The notes: generated by a model not told the origin, from the letters alone. A stretch of 64,000 nt of DNA from Astragalus membranaceus (GCA_039519185.1 CM076847.1:53389708-53453707); one strand, 5' to 3'; shown: positions 22,153-36,073, counted from the first letter of the stretch. Program-made: numbers and translations.

Positions 22153-25066
22153 GGTACGGGATCTCTTTTTAATACCTCAGTCAATATTTTTTATGATTCC
22201 GGTGCAACTCACTGTTTTATATCACAAGCGTGTGTGGATCGGTTGGGACTAGCATTGTCTGAGCTATCCAAACCGATAACTATTTTAACTGCTGCCAAGG
22301 GTCGTGTCCAGACCCAATCATTGTGTGAAAATTGCCTACTTGTCATAGGGGACAGACATTTTTTTGTGAAATTTATTTGCTTGCCTATGAGAAGTATGGA
22401 CATTGTTCTGGGTATGAATTGGATGGCTGAAAATCATGTAACAATCAACTGTGCCGATCGAACCATTAGCTTCACCTCCGAATCCGTAGGATTGACACAG
22501 GCAGATTCTGAAGCAACGATCTCTTACACCGAAGCAAGCCAGTCATTATTCCAAGGTGCGAAAGCTATTCTTATTATGTTGTCTGCATCTACTGAAACGG
22601 GTTTAGATTTGTCATCTGTGCAAGTGGTAAATGAATTTCTAGATGTCTTTCCAGAAGAAGTTTCATCCTTACCTCCTGACCGAGAGGTAGAATTCTCAAT
22701 AGAATTGGTTCCTGATACAGGATCAATATCTATTGCTCCTTATAGAATGTCTCCTTTAGAATTGAAGGAATTGAAGTCTCAACTTGAAGAATTAATATCA
22801 AAGAGGTTCATCCGACCGAGTGCTTCTCCATGGGGTGCTCCTGTGTTGCTAGTTAAGAAGAAGGACAGAAGCATGAGATTGTGTATTGACTACCGTCAAC
22901 TCAACAAGGTAACGATTAAGAACAAATATCCATTGCCAAGGAAAGACGATTTGCTTGACCTACTTCGAGGTGCCGTGGTATTGTCAAAAATTGGTCTAAG
23001 GTCGGGGTATCACAGAATCAAAGTTAGAGCCTTAGATATTTCGAAGACAGCCTTCCGTACGAGGTATAGACATTACGAGTTCGTAGTAATGCCCTTCAGT
23101 TTGACTAATGCTCCAGCCGTATTCATGGATTACATGAACCGAGTGTTCCACACTTATCTGGATCAGTTTGTTGTGGTTTTCATTGATGATATCTTGGTGT
23201 ACTCTAAGACCATTGATGAGCATGTCCAACATCTCCGCATTGTTCTGAACGTACTCCAAGAGAAGAAATTGTATGCCAAGTCGTCGAAGTGTGACTTTTG
23301 GATGCCGGAAGTGAAGTTTTTGGGACACGTGATTTCCCAATCGGGAGTTGTGGTGGATCCCAGTAATGTGGAAGCTGTAATAAACTGGGAAATACCAACG
23401 ACAGTCACTGAGATAAGGAGCTTCTTGGGCCTAGCTGGTTACCACAGGAGGTTCATTCAAGGATTCTCACAATTGGTTCTTCCACTTACTCGGTTAACTC
23501 GTAAGGGGCAACTGTTCACATGGACTGCCGATTGTGAGTAATGTTTTCAAGAATTGAAGGTTAGGTTGACTTCTGGTCCAATCCTAATTCTTCCAGATCC
23601 ATCTTTGGAATTCCAAATTTACAGCGATGCTTCTGGAAAGGGTTTAGGATGTGTTCTAATGCAGAACCAACAAGTGGTAGCTTATGGATCCCGGCAATTG
23701 AAGACTCGTGAGGAGAACTATCCGACTCATGATTTGGAATTGGCAGCTATTGTGTACGCACTGAAGATTTGGAGACATTACCTATATGGGTCTCGTTTCG
23801 AAGTCTTTAGTGATCATAAAAGTTTGAAATATTTGTTTGATCAGAAGGAGTTGAATAACAGGCAGAGAAGGTGGGTGTAATTTCTGAAGGATTATGACTT
23901 CGAATTGAAGTATCATCCGGGAAAGGCTAATGTTGTAGCCGATGCACTAAGTAGGAAATCCATTCACATAGCAGAGTTTATGATGCATGGAATGAAATTG
24001 TTGGAGTCCTTTAGAGACTTAAATTTGAATGCAAGATCAAGGAAGAACCGGTTAGTCTTGAGCCATATGAGGATCTCTAGTTCATTAAGGGATTCTATTC
24101 GCTTAGCACAGGAAATTGATGTGAAGCTACAATCACAAAAATTGTTGCCAGACTTTACCGAAGATAGTGATGGAGTTATTTGTTTCAACGGTAGGATCTG
24201 TGTGCCCTATAATGAAGATATTAAAAAGCAAGTGCTAGAGGAAGCACACCGAAGTTTATTTTATGTACATCCTGGATCCACCAAGATGTATAGAGATTTA
24301 AAGCAGATGTATTGGTGGCATGGAATGATGTTAGAGATTGCTGAATTCGTATCTCAATGCTTAACTTGCCAAAGAGTTAAGATAGAACATCAGAAGCCTG
24401 CTGGTCTGTTACGGCCACTAGACGTGCCAGTGTGGAAGTGGGAAGACATTTCTATGGATTTTGTAATGGCTTTGCCAAGGTCTCAAGCCGGTAACGACTC
24501 CATTTGGGTAGTTGTGGATCGGTTAACCAAATCAGCTCATTTTATTCCAGTTCGTTCGAGCAGTAAAGCATCCAAGTTAGCTGAGGTGTATTTGAAGAAC
24601 ATAGTAAGGTTACATGGGGTTCCTACCAGTATAGTGTCGGATCGAGATCCGAAAATCACTTCTCGATTTTGGAAAGCTCTGAATGAAGCATTGGGGACTA
24701 AAGTACTTCTTAGTACCGCTTATCACCCGCAGACAGATGGTCAGACCGAGAGAACTATCCAGACATTAGAGGATATGCTTAGGGCTTCGGTACTTGATAA
24801 CGGAAAGAAATGGGAGGATCATCTTCCATTGGTGGAATTCTCTTACAACAACAGTTATCATTCCAGTATCGGAATGGCACCTTTTGAAGCCTTGTAAGGT
24901 AGGAAATGTAGAACTCCATTGTGTTGGTGGGAAGTCGGTGAGAACCGATTGTTAGGACCTGAGATGATTCATGACACTACTGAAAAGATCCGCCAGATCA
25001 GGGAAAGAATGAAAGCTGCTCAAAGTAGGCAAAAGAGTTATGCCGACAAAAGGAGAAGGCCGTTAG
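22153..25066 (+). pseudogene. pol: Element C protease-RT-RNase H-integrase
   Basis: Colinear with A's pol. Protease YDSGATHC (about 22195) is intact. RT motif A reads KIGLRSGYH where A, B and D have KIDL, so a catalytic Asp is lost, while FIDDILVYS is kept. RNase H (YSDASGKGLG) and the integrase zinc finger and catalytic residues (SMDFVMALP, SDRDPKI, TDGQTERT) are recognisable. Stops compared with A: Glu to TAA at 23539, Glu to TAA at 23878, and Tyr to TAA at 24895. At 25066 a solo LTR interrupts the frame; the C-terminus resumes at 27515. Together with the gag deletion this makes C non-autonomous. Confidence 0.92.
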
Positions 25067-25984
25067 TGTAACACCCCTTTTCTACCCATTAATTTAATTG
25101 GAAAATATCAGAGTTTTCAAAATATTGTTTCGCACGAGGGATGTTACACATACTTCAATAAAACCACACTTCTCAATGAAACAGCTCAAAAACATAATAA
25201 CCATGTATTACGTAGCACATCACAAAAGGCGAATCTCAAAACCACAGTTATCATCGCAATAAAACTTAACGTCAATGAAATCAACTAAGCAGCGGAATAA
25301 CAAAATAAAACAGAATTCTCAACAAAACTTAACAACCAAAAACATTCATGACATTAAGTTCGTCCCCCCATGAGTGCTACGTATCAGAGCGTGACGACAC
25401 GACTCGAATTAGTGAAGGTACCTAGTCCTTCACTCGCAATCACCTGCACGTTACCGCATGGGGGTAACATTCAAACAGAAGGGTGAGTCCAATTCAATTC
25501 ATATAATAAATCATATGATAAATAGTAAGTCAAGTTACAGCTCTAAATTAATCACATCAAAATCATCAATCAAATCATTCCAATAACTCATCACAATGTC
25601 ATGCAGGCATATGAAATGCAACCCACTCGCGGGCATATGCATGAGGTACCTTTTCACAAACGTCGCTTAGCCATTATGGCCTCATCGTCACTTAGCCTTT
25701 TGGGCCTCAAAACGTCACTGGGTTTATGCACATGGGATGCATGAGACACTATAACATGCACCACGCACAGATCACACAATCACGTCAACTATGTGACCCG
25801 TCACTTACCAATTTGCTCACAATAGGCACAGCACCTGTCAATTCACAATTTACACACAACAACATCACTTAGCCTTTTAGGCCCTAACATCACTTAGCCT
25901 TTTGGGCCTCAAAACGTCACTGGGTTTTCATCGTCACTTATTCACAAACATCATAAACTCAAACAATAGCCACTGAGGGCAAAA

Positions 25985-26290
25985 ACGTCATTTACACGTC
26001 ATTATAAATAAACATTAGCCACTAAGGGCAAAACAGTCATTTACACATCATTATAAATAATATTAGCCACTAAGGGCAAAACAGTCATTTACACATCATT
26101 ATAAATAATATTAGCCACTAAGGGCAAAACAGTCATTTACACATCATTATAAATTATATTAGCCACTAAGGGCAAAACAGTCATTTACACATCATTATAA
26201 ATAATATTAGCCACTAAGGGCAAAACAGTCATTTACACATCATTATAAATAATATTAGCCACTAAGGGCAAAACAGTCATAAATCACCCA
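25985..26290. repeat. 48-bp tandem array
   Basis: Six units beginning ttagccactaagggcaaaa at a strict 48-bp period (for example 26063, 26111, 26159, 26207, 26255). Related units occur at 41040-41290, and composite versions at 30210-30430 and 38560-38770. Confidence 0.92.
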
Positions 26291-26567
26291 TTTTGACACT
26301 AAAACGTTAAAACTGTTAGTTATACTCAAAGGGGATTTTTCAAGACACCAAAACATCTTCTCAATGTCACAGCAGTGACCCCCGGGAACAGCCACTTAGG
26401 CGCCCAGCAACCTTCAGAAATTATAAGTTTTTATTTTAAAAAAATGGGACACACAGGTAGACGACTGAAAAAGCTTTCCAACACTTTTTGAAACGTTTAA
26501 AACGGATGTCCGAGTCAAAAGATATAGCGAAAACAGTTTTCAAAAACATTTTGGGACATCCTGAAAA

Positions 26568-26832
26568 ACTGGCGCCCTGGGCGCCCAGCGCCCAGCCAAA
26601 CGCAACACGCACCCACGCAACACACGCAACACACGGGCGCCCAGCGCCCTGCGCCTTGGCGCAACACGGAGACACGCGCACACGGGCGCTCAGCGCCCAG
26701 CGCTACACACGCACACACGCACACGGGCGCTCAGCGCCCAACGCTGGCACCCAGCGCCCAGCGCCCACCCACGCACGCACACTGCAACACACACTGGCGC
26801 CCAGCACAGGGCGCCTGGCGCCCAGAACAGGT
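26568..26832. repeat. GGCGCC-rich block
   Basis: Dense ggcgccc, cagcgcc and gcgcccagcgccc words mixed with acacgcacac runs; strongly self-complementary and CpG-rich. Equivalent blocks lie at 30714-31120, 39056-39460 and 41607-41910. Confidence 0.85.
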
Positions 26833-27514
26833 CTAGCACCAGAAATTCAACACAATTTCATCACAAACATATTTTTCTTCAAATTGTTATTTGATCAATT
26901 ACAACACACATTACAACCATTCATAATCAAGTGTGAAATTATCAAAACCACCTATCAAGCATCGAAATTCAACACATCCCAAGCACAACATCGAATCACA
27001 CATATATCAACAACAAGACATGAATTTCGCAAACACCATCATGATCACAGTCAAATCTAGGCCATCACTACTTAGGATCTATCATAGGAATTATTATAGA
27101 AATCGATAGAACTCCCCTTACCTCGAATTTGAAGAATAGGATCTCTAGAGACGATCACGAACGGAACCACGGCAACCGGATCACGCCTTCTCTTTTCTCC
27201 TTGGAGCTTGCGACTTGCTCTTCTCCTCTCCTCCTCTCTACGGCGCACTTCCTCTCTTTCTCTCTATTCTCAAGTTTCGCTAATGCTAGCAACAAACCCT
27301 AACCCCTAGGCGCCTTTGTCCAATTCGCATATGACAAGAGTCATGGGCTTGGGCTTCTCACTTAAGCCCAAGTCCATCTAATTTGGCACCTCCATCTTCT
27401 AATGCCACCTACACATAATAATATAATTTCTAATAATTAACTTATATCCACTTAATTAATTTAAATTCCTAAATACTTAATTAAATAAATTAATTAAATA
27501 TTTAGGGTGTTACA

Positions 27515-27947
27515 GTTAGAGTTTGAGTCGGGTGATCATGTGTTTTTGAGATTGTCACCAACAATTAGCACAGGTAGGGCATTACGGGTGAAGAAACTCA
27601 GTCCTCGGTATATTGGACCCTTCCAAATTATCGAGCGAGTTGGGCCACTTGCATACCATATTGCTTTGCCTCCACCATTGTCAAATCTCCATGATGTGTT
27701 CCATGTGTCTCAGTTGCGGAAGTACATTCCCGATCCAAGTCAACCCCTAGATTTTGAAACGATTGACCTTCGACCGGACTTGTCTTTCCAACCTCATCCG
27801 AATTACATCATGGAACGTGGCGAGAGGACGCTACGGACGAAGTCAATTCCCATAGTCAAGGTGGTTTGGGATGGTTTCTCCGCTGAGGAAGCTACTTGGG
27901 AATTGGAGGATGATATGCGGACTCGCTATCCGTATTTGTTTTCATGA
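27515..27947 (+). pseudogene. pol: Element C pol C-terminus (chromodomain-like tail)
   Basis: Continuation of C's integrase after the solo LTR: LEFESGDHVFLRL, the RYIGPFQI segment, then VVWDGFSAEEATWELE and RTRYPYLFS, ending in the same place as A's polyprotein. No stops within this part. The tail is the divergent chromodomain type known from Tekay elements, thought to guide insertion into heterochromatin. Confidence 0.92.
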
Positions 27948-27984
27948 GCTACGTTGTGTTAAATTTTGAGGACAAAATTCATTC

Positions 27985-27997
27985 AAGTTGGGGAGAA
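27985..27997 (+). other. PPT of element C
   Basis: aagttggggagaa directly before the 3' LTR start at 27998. Confidence 0.88.
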
Positions 27998-29330
27998 TGT
28001 AACATCCTCAAAAATAATTAATCGAATTATTTGGATGTCGACCCAAATTAATTAATTTTAGTACTTGATTGGAGTATTTGTCGAGTACTAAAATTAATTA
28101 ATTGGATGTCTCTGGAACGATAAAACGGAATAAGGGTGTTCTGGGGAAGAAATAAGAAATTAAGGGCGATATGGTCATTTGACCATATCACCACTTAAAA
28201 GAAAAAGAAGGAAAGAAATTAAAAGAATTAAAAGAGAAAGAAAGAAAGAAGAAGCGTGAAACAGCAGAGGAAAGAAAAGAAGAGAAGAGGAGAAAAGAAA
28301 GAAGAAAGAAGAAAGAAGAGGAGGAAAGAAGAGAAAGGAAGAAGAAGAAGTGGAGCCATCCCTCCTAATTTCAGCACCATCATCATCTCCCTCCATTGCC
28401 AAAATCCCCAAAGCTTGATAAGTTTTCATCCATTTTTCCCCAAGTTATGGAGCTACGAATTTTAGGGGTTTTGAGGGAGAAAATTGTTGAAATCTTGGAT
28501 TAAATGATGAATTTGATGATTTAATCATGTATAGGATCGAAGCCAAGGAAGGTTGAATGCGTTTGGAAGCCCGGATCGAAGTTGAAAGCGGATTGGTGAT
28601 TTTCGGTTCTCGATTGGAGATTTTGAAATCTCGGTGACTTCGGCTCGGTATCGGCTCTCGCTTCAAGGGTGAGTTTTACTCACGTGTAGGTTTATTCCGT
28701 TTTGAAATGCATTTTTTGTGATTTGGTTTCGAAAGATTTTGAGTCGAAAACGTTATTTTGAAATATATCGCGTTTTGACGAAATTCGTATTTGTTTAGTT
28801 TTTGATTGAATTGCTTGAATGTTTGATGTTGATTGGGCTGGAATATTGTCTGGTATGATCTGTTTTCGAGTTAGGAATCGATCGGAGCGAGTTTCGGATT
28901 AATCGGAAAGCGAATTTTCATGAAAAGGTCATTTTTACAATGCTGTCAAATGAGCACGACCAGTGCGTCCCAGGGGCACGACCAGTGCGCAGTGCTGTCC
29001 AAAATTTCCCAAACTTGCCCGAAATGATCCCGATCGATTCCAATCCTCTCCTAATCCTTTCCTAACCCTTCTATAATGTATTAGGCTTATAATGCCATGA
29101 TTTTGGGTATGTTTAAAAATGGTTTTATAGAATACTTTTGAAGTTGAAATTGTTTCCAAAAGCCGAACAATAGTACACGTGTGCGGATATGTTTTATTAA
29201 TAGCAAATCGGATTATGAATCCTACGTGGTATGGTATAATGAAAATGAACTATGGGTTCATATGACAGTTGATATATGTGTATATTATATCGAGTTTGGG
29301 TGACGACCCATGTTAACATACTAGGCGGGG

Positions 29331-31689
29331 TGTAACACCCCTTTTCTACCCGTTAATTTAATTGTAAAATCAGAGTTTCAAAATCGTTTTCATCGCAAGG
29401 AATGTTACACATACTTCGAATAAAACATCGTACTTCAATAAAACAGTTCAACATCGATAATTGTGCAATACGTAGCACGCACCCAATGGGGAAAACCTCA
29501 AGCATCAGTCATCGTCACCACAACCTTGACATCAATAAAACCAACTACGCAGCGGAAAGTAAAATAAAGAGAAAACCATCAAATAACATATAACAACCAA
29601 AATGGTCTTAAAACATCGGGTTCGTTTCCCCCCCCTGAGTGCTACGTATCAGAGCATGACGACTCGACTCAAATTAGTGAAGATACCTAGGTCTTCACTC
29701 GTGATCACCTGCACGTTACCGCATAGGGGTAACATTCAAACAGAAGGGTGAGTCCAATTCAATCCATATAATAAATCATATGATAAGGAATAAGTCAAAG
29801 TCACAGGACTAGGGTAACCACATCACAGTCATCAATTACGTCATTACAACAACTCATCACGATGTCATGTAACTATATGAAATGCAACCCACTCGCGGGC
29901 ATATGCATGAGGTACCTTTCATCATCGTCGCTTAGCCTTTATGGCCTCATCGTCGCTTAGCCTTTATGGCCTCATCGTCGCTGGGTTCATGCACATGGAA
30001 TACATGAGACACTATGACATGCACCACACACAAACACACAATCACCTGTCAACTATGTGACCCGTCACTTACCAATTTGCCAAATAAGAGGCACAGCACC
30101 TGTCAATTTATAATTACACACAACAACATCGCTATATTTCATCGTCGCTTATTATCATCGTCGCTTAGCCTTTTGGGCCTCATCGTCACTTATCCATAAA
30201 CGTCATCAATCAAACAATAGCCACTAAGGGCAAAACCGTCATTTAACTAGCCACTAAAGGCATCATCATCATTTACACATCATCATCAATAATATTGGCC
30301 ACTAAGGGCAAAAACGTCATTTAACTAGCCACTAAGGGCATCATCGTCATTTACACATCATCATCAATAATACTGGCCACTAAGGGCAAAAACGTCATTT
30401 AACTAGCCACTAAGGGCATCATCGTCATAATCACCTATTTTGACACTAAAGTGTTAAAACTGTTGGTTATACGCAAAAAGGATTTTTAAAGGACCCAATA
30501 CGGCTTTACAACGTCACTGGGATGACCATCGGGGACAGCCACTTGGGCGCCCAGAAACCACCAGAAAATAATAAGTTTTTATTTTAAAAATAAGACACAC
30601 AGGTAGACAACCGAAAAAGCTTCCCAACACTTTTTGAAACGTTTAAAACGGATGCCCGAGTCAAAAGGTATAGCGAAAACAGTTTTTATTAAAAATCGGG
30701 AACATCCTGAAAGTGGCGCCCAGGCACTGGGCGCCTAAGACACAAACTTAGACATCGCAGGCAACACAGGCAACGGGCGCGCACACGAGCGCCATGCGCC
30801 CAGCGGCAATAGCACGCAACACAGCGTGCAACACAACTCACAGCGCCCATGGCGCCTGGCGCCCAGCGCCCCACAACACACGCACCCACGCACACACGCA
30901 CACACGCACCCACGCACACACGCACACAGCGCCCTTGGCGCCCAGCGCCCAGCAACACTTGCACACACGCACACAGCGCCCTTGGCGCCCAGCGCCTGGC
31001 GCCCAGCGCCCACCAACACATTCCAGCAACAAAAATCCAGCAAGACAATCATGGCCAAGGCGCCCTATGCGCCCAGGCACTTAGACATTCAGTAACAAAA
31101 TCAAACATATGGCGCCCTAGGCGCCCATGCCACAACCAAAAGTGGATTTTTCAGCCACCAATCATGAAGATCACATACATATCGCTAACCAAACATGAAA
31201 TTACGCACAAATCAAGAACATGGATAGATCTAGGCTAACTCTACCTTACAACCTATCATGCCACCTATTATATAAATCGAATGAAACTCCCCTTACCTTG
31301 GATTTGAAGAACGGAAGCCCTAGAGACAGTCACGAACAGAACCACAACAACGGATCACGTCCCTTAGCTCCACTTGAGTCGCGACCTCTTCTCCTCCTCT
31401 CTCTTCTCCAACGGCGCTCTCACTCTCTCTATTCTCTTCTCTTAATTCGCAAATGACAACACAAAACCCTCACTCCACTTGACCTAGCCACTTCGCATAG
31501 CTTATGGATCATGGGCTTGGGCTTTTCACTTAAGCCCAAGTTCATTCAAGTGGCGCCTCCTTTTCCTAAAACCACCAACATAAAATTAATATAATTTTAA
31601 TTAATTAAATTATATCCAATAAATTAAATTAAATTAAATTCCAAATTACTTTACTAAATAAATTAATTACATATTTTTAGGGTGTTACA
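29331..31689 (-). repeat. 3' LTR of element D
   Basis: 2,359 bp, TGTAACACCCC to GGGTGTTACA, directly next to the PPT at 31690. Contains an 8-C tract, a composite gccactaagggcaaaa array (30210-30430) and a GGCGCC-rich block (30714-31120). Confidence 0.94.
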
Positions 31690-34600
31690 ACTCTCCCCCA
31701 CTTAGAATAATTTCGTCCTCGAAATTTACCTGATCAAACAACTCTGGATAAGACTCCCGCATCTTGGTTTCCAGCTCCCAAGTTATGCTTTCACCGGCAG
31801 CTCCTAGCCAAACCACCTTCACAAGTGCAATCTCTTTGCCTCTAAGCACTTTCACTTCACGATCCTCGATCCGTACGGGCATCGTCTCCACAGTGAGATT
31901 ATCCCGCACCTCTACATCATCCATATGGATCACATGAGATGGATCCGAAACATACTTCCGAAGTTGCGACACATGAAACACGTCGTGCAAATTCGAAAGA
32001 TGTGGCGGTAAAGCCACCCTATAAGCCACATTTCCGATTCTCTCAGAAATCTGATAAGGACCAACAAAGCGAGGAGTGAGCTTCTTCGACTTCAATGCTC
32101 GACCAACACCGGTAATAGGAGAAACCCTCAAGAACACATGCTCACCCTCCTGAAACTCTAAATCTTTCCTCCGCTTGTCATGATAACTCTTCTGACGACT
32201 CTGCGAAGCCTTCATCTTTTCACGGATCATCTTGATTTTCTCTGTATTCTCCCGGACAATCTCCGGTCCCAACACTACACTCTCCCCCGACTCATACCAA
32301 CACAACAGCGTTCTACACTTTCGACCATACAATGCTTCAAACGGTGCCATCCCGATACTGGATTGGTAACTGTTGTTATAGGTAAATTCAATCAACGCAA
32401 GGTAGGAATCCCATGAACCCCTTTGTTCCAAGACACAAGCCCTCAACAAATCTTCTAACGACTGAATTGTCCTCTCTCACTGACCGTCTGTCTGAGGATG
32501 ATATGCCGAACTCATTTTCAACTTTGAACCCAATTCCTTCTGCAAACCCGTCCAAAACTCAGAAGTGAACCTCGGATCCCTATCTGACACAATACTCTTC
32601 GGAACACCGTGCAACTTCACAATTTCTTTTACATAGACCACTGCCAACCTCGACACCGGATAAGTGACATTAATAGGAACAAAGTGAGCAGACTTCGTTA
32701 ACTTATCAACGATCACCCAAATAGCGTCATGACTCCTAACTGTATTCGGCAATCCCGTCACAAAGTCCATCGCAATGCTATCCCACTTCCACTCTGGAAC
32801 TTCCAACGGTTGCATCAACCCTGCAGGCTTCTGATGCTCAACCTTCGACTTCTGACAGGTCAAACAGGCATACACAAACTGTGCCACATCTCTCTTCATA
32901 CCATACCACCAAAACATCTTTTTCAGATCTTGATACATTTTTGTTGCTCCAGGATGGATACTCAACTTGCTACGGTGACCCTCCTCCAAAATTGCTTTCC
33001 TCATCTCCGCATCATCCGGAACACAGATCCTACCCCGGAACCTCAACACACCACGAGAATCCAATTTGAAATCTTCATCTTCAGATTGACCAACCCCATT
33101 CATTAAATCTATCAACTTGACATCTGACTTCTGAGCCTCTCTGATGCTGCCCAGAAAGTCATTATCGATCTTTAACATTCCCAGCTTGACACTACGAGGT
33201 GTCATTCTACAAACCAAACTCAAATCTCGGAATTCCTCAATCAACTCTAATTCCTTCACCATCATTGCCGACATATGCAAAGACTTCCGGCTTAAAGCAT
33301 CAGCCACGACATTAGCTTTGCCGGGATGATAATTCAAACCGAAGTCATAATCCTTCAAGAGCTCCAACCACCGACGCTGTCTCATATTCAACTCCTTCTG
33401 ATCGAACAGGTACTTCAGACTTTTATGATCACTGAACACCTCAAACCTCGAACCATAAAGATAGTGCCTCCAACTCTTAAGCAAAAATACCACAGCAGCC
33501 AATTCCAAATCATGCGTAGGGTAATTTTTCTCATGAGCCCACAACTGCCTCGACGCATACGCAACGACTTTTCCATCTTCTATCAGCACACCACCAAGAC
33601 CCATCTTCGATGCGTCACAATATACAACAAACGGTTCCTCCGGATTAGGCAACGTCAAAACAGGCGACGTTGTCAATCTGTTCTTCAGTTCCATAAAACT
33701 TTCCTCACACCGAGCATCCCAAACGAAAACTTTACCCTTACAAGTCAACTGAGTCAACGGAAGGGCCAACTTGGAAAAACCCTCGATGAACCTCCTGTTG
33801 TACCCAGCCAAACCCAAAAAGCTTCTGATCTCTGTTGCGGATTTCGGAGCCTCCCACTCCAACACTGCTTCTACTTTTGCCGGATCAACCGCAATACCAT
33901 TACCAGAAATCACGTGCCCAAGGAAACTCACCTCTTTCAGCCAGAACTCACACTTCGATAACTTAACATACAACTTTTTCTCTTTCAGAACTTCCAATAC
34001 TGACTTCAGGTGCTCAGCATGCTCTTCCTCCGACTTAGAATAAACTAGAATGTCATCTATGAAGACCACCACAAACCGATCTAGGTAATTATGGAAAATA
34101 CGATTCATATATTCCATAAATACATCAGGTGCATTGGTCACACCGAACGGCATCACCGAATACTCATAATGCCCATACCTTGTCCTGAAAGCGGTCTTCT
34201 GAACATCTTCATCCTTCACCTTAATCTGATGATATCCGGACCTCAAATCAATTTTGCTGAAAACACGGGCACCCACCAACTGATCCATCAAATTGTCGAT
34301 CCTCGGAAGCGGATACTTGTTCTTGATAGTTACCTTATTCAACTGACGATAGTCCACACATAACCTCATACTTCCATCTTTCTTCTTTACTAACGGTATC
34401 GGAGCTCCCCACGGTGATACACTCGGTCTCACAAACTTTTTCTCAAGCAATTCTTCGAGTTGCGTCTTCAACTCAGACAATTCCGACGCCGACATCCTGT
34501 ACGGTGCCATAGACACAGGCCTCAAACCAGGTACAAGATCAATCGAGAACTGAACTTCCCTCTCCGGCGGCACACTCGGAATTTCGTCAGGAAAAACCTC

Positions 34601-36073
34601 AGGAAACTCGCGTACCACTTGCAGTTCTTCAATAACAGCTTGACTCTCAACAGACAACGATTCCATCAACGAAAATAGCTGAACTCCTTCTTTCCTCAAC
34701 TTCTTCAACTGACTAGCGGGTAATAAAACAGAATCTTCTTCCCCGAAACTAACCGACTTGCTACGACAGTTGATATGGACGTGGTTATTCTCTAACCAGT
34801 CCATGCCCAAGATTACATCCAGTCCTCTCAACGGCAAGCAAACAAAATTCACAACAAAGTCCCTGCCGAAGATCGACATGGGACACTGAGAACACACCTG
34901 GGAAGTAATCACTGACCCCTTCGCAGGAGTATCGACAACCATATCCCCATACATAGCAGATAACACAAGACCCAATCTTTTACAACAATCAACAGATATA
35001 AAGCAATGGGTAGCACCAGTATCAATAAGAGATTTCAGAGAAGTACCGTTAATGAAACACGTACCTCTAATAAGACCATCCCTCTCAGCAGGCTCCTCTC
35101 TTGCCAATGCGAACACTTTCCCACTAGACCTTTCTTTCTTCGGCATTGTACATTTTGCACTGATATGCCCAGACTCACCACAGTTGAAACACACCACATC
35201 CTTGACCCTACACTCGGCCGCCATATGACCCTTTTTACCACAACGGTAGCAAACTCTCTCATCAGACCCGCATGTAGTACTCTTGTGGCCAGGTTTGCCA
35301 CACTTAAAATAGACAATGCTAGCAGGAGCATCTCCCCCACTAGCCCTCTTACCTCCAGCAGCCCTCTGATAACTCTTACCCGCAGGAACCTCATACGGCT
35401 TGCTTCGACTCGGAAACTTACCCTTTTTCTCAGACACAACTTTGTAATGTGCAGTACTGTCCTCCTCAAAGATCCTACAGCTATCAACCAGATCAGCGAA
35501 CACACGGATCTTCTGGTAACCAATTGCCTTTTTGATGTCAGGCCTCAAACCATTCTCGAACTTGATGCATTTCGAGAACTCAGCTGTAGCCTCACTATAG
35601 TGCGGATAGAATTTTGCCAATTCCACAAACTTCGCCGCATACGCAGTCACAGACATACCACCCTGCTTCAGTTCCAGGAACTCTATTTCTTTCTTTCCTC
35701 GGACATCTTCGGGAAAATACTTCCTCAGAAATTCTCTGCTGAATACCTCCCAGGTAATCTCTTCCTACACAGTCTCCAACCTCTGCCTAGTAGCCAACCA
35801 CCAGTCGTCGGCCTCCTCAGCTAACATGTGAGTACCAAAACGGACCTTCTGCTCAACAGTGCAGTCCATCACCCTGAAAATTCTCTCGATCTCTTTCAAC
35901 CAAGCCATAGCACCATCTGGATCATATTTGCCCTTGAAAGTGGGCGGATTCTCTCTCTGGAAAGTAGTCAGACTCCGAAAACCAGCGTTCTCCCCAGCAT
36001 TCTGCGGATTCTGCACAGCCTGAGCCATGGCAGCCAAAGCAGCAGCAATCGCAGTGTCGTTTCTCCCAGCCAT
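31685..36073 (-). pseudogene. gag-pol: D gag-pol polyprotein, single frame broken by two stops
   Basis: One frame of about 1,462 codons from MAGRNDTAIA (36073) to 31685, the same length as A's intact product. Only two nonsense codons break it: TAG at 35765-35767 in gag, and TGA at 32477-32479 directly before the integrase catalytic Glu (TDGQ*ERTI, where A has Thr). Gag core about 35570-35960. Three CCHC knuckles lie at 35140-35310; the first has lost its first Cys (YFKCGKPGH). Protease LIDTGATHC and ILGMDWL are intact. RT shows KIDLRSGYHQ and FIDDILVYS, RNase H YCDASKMGLGG, integrase HRSKLSIH...CLTC, AMDFVTGLP and SDRDPRF, and the tail VVWLGAAGESITWELE. All catalytic residues I can check are kept. 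It is probably inactive, but only just. Confidence 0.94.
31690..31703 (-). other. PPT of element D
   Basis: Reverse complement aagtgggggagagt directly before the 3' LTR. The polyprotein stop overlaps it by a few bases. Confidence 0.85.

Larger units (their letters stand above)
25062..27519 (-). mobile_element. Solo LTR (family 2) in C integrase, TSD gttag
   Basis: LTR 25067-27514 (2,448 bp), TGTAACACCCC to GGGTGTTACA, with perfect 5-bp duplications gttag at 25062-25066 and 27515-27519. The undisturbed sequence in A (ggccgttagagtttgag) confirms the empty site. No internal region: it is the product of LTR-LTR recombination. Contains the 48-bp array and a GGCGCC-rich block. Confidence 0.95.

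Noticed and set aside
25985..26290. CRISPR-like array (regular 48-bp repeats)
   Set aside because: There are no unique spacers; the whole unit repeats, and it lies in a plant retrotransposon LTR.
30689..31095. Arg/Ala/His-rich ORFs in D LTRs
   Set aside because: They are read-throughs of the GGCGCC and acacgcac words on several frames and both strands.
32729..35824. Plus-strand ORFs over element D (for example 35006-35824, 272 codons)
   Set aside because: They are antisense shadows of the D gag-pol frame; similar shadows lie over B, C and E.
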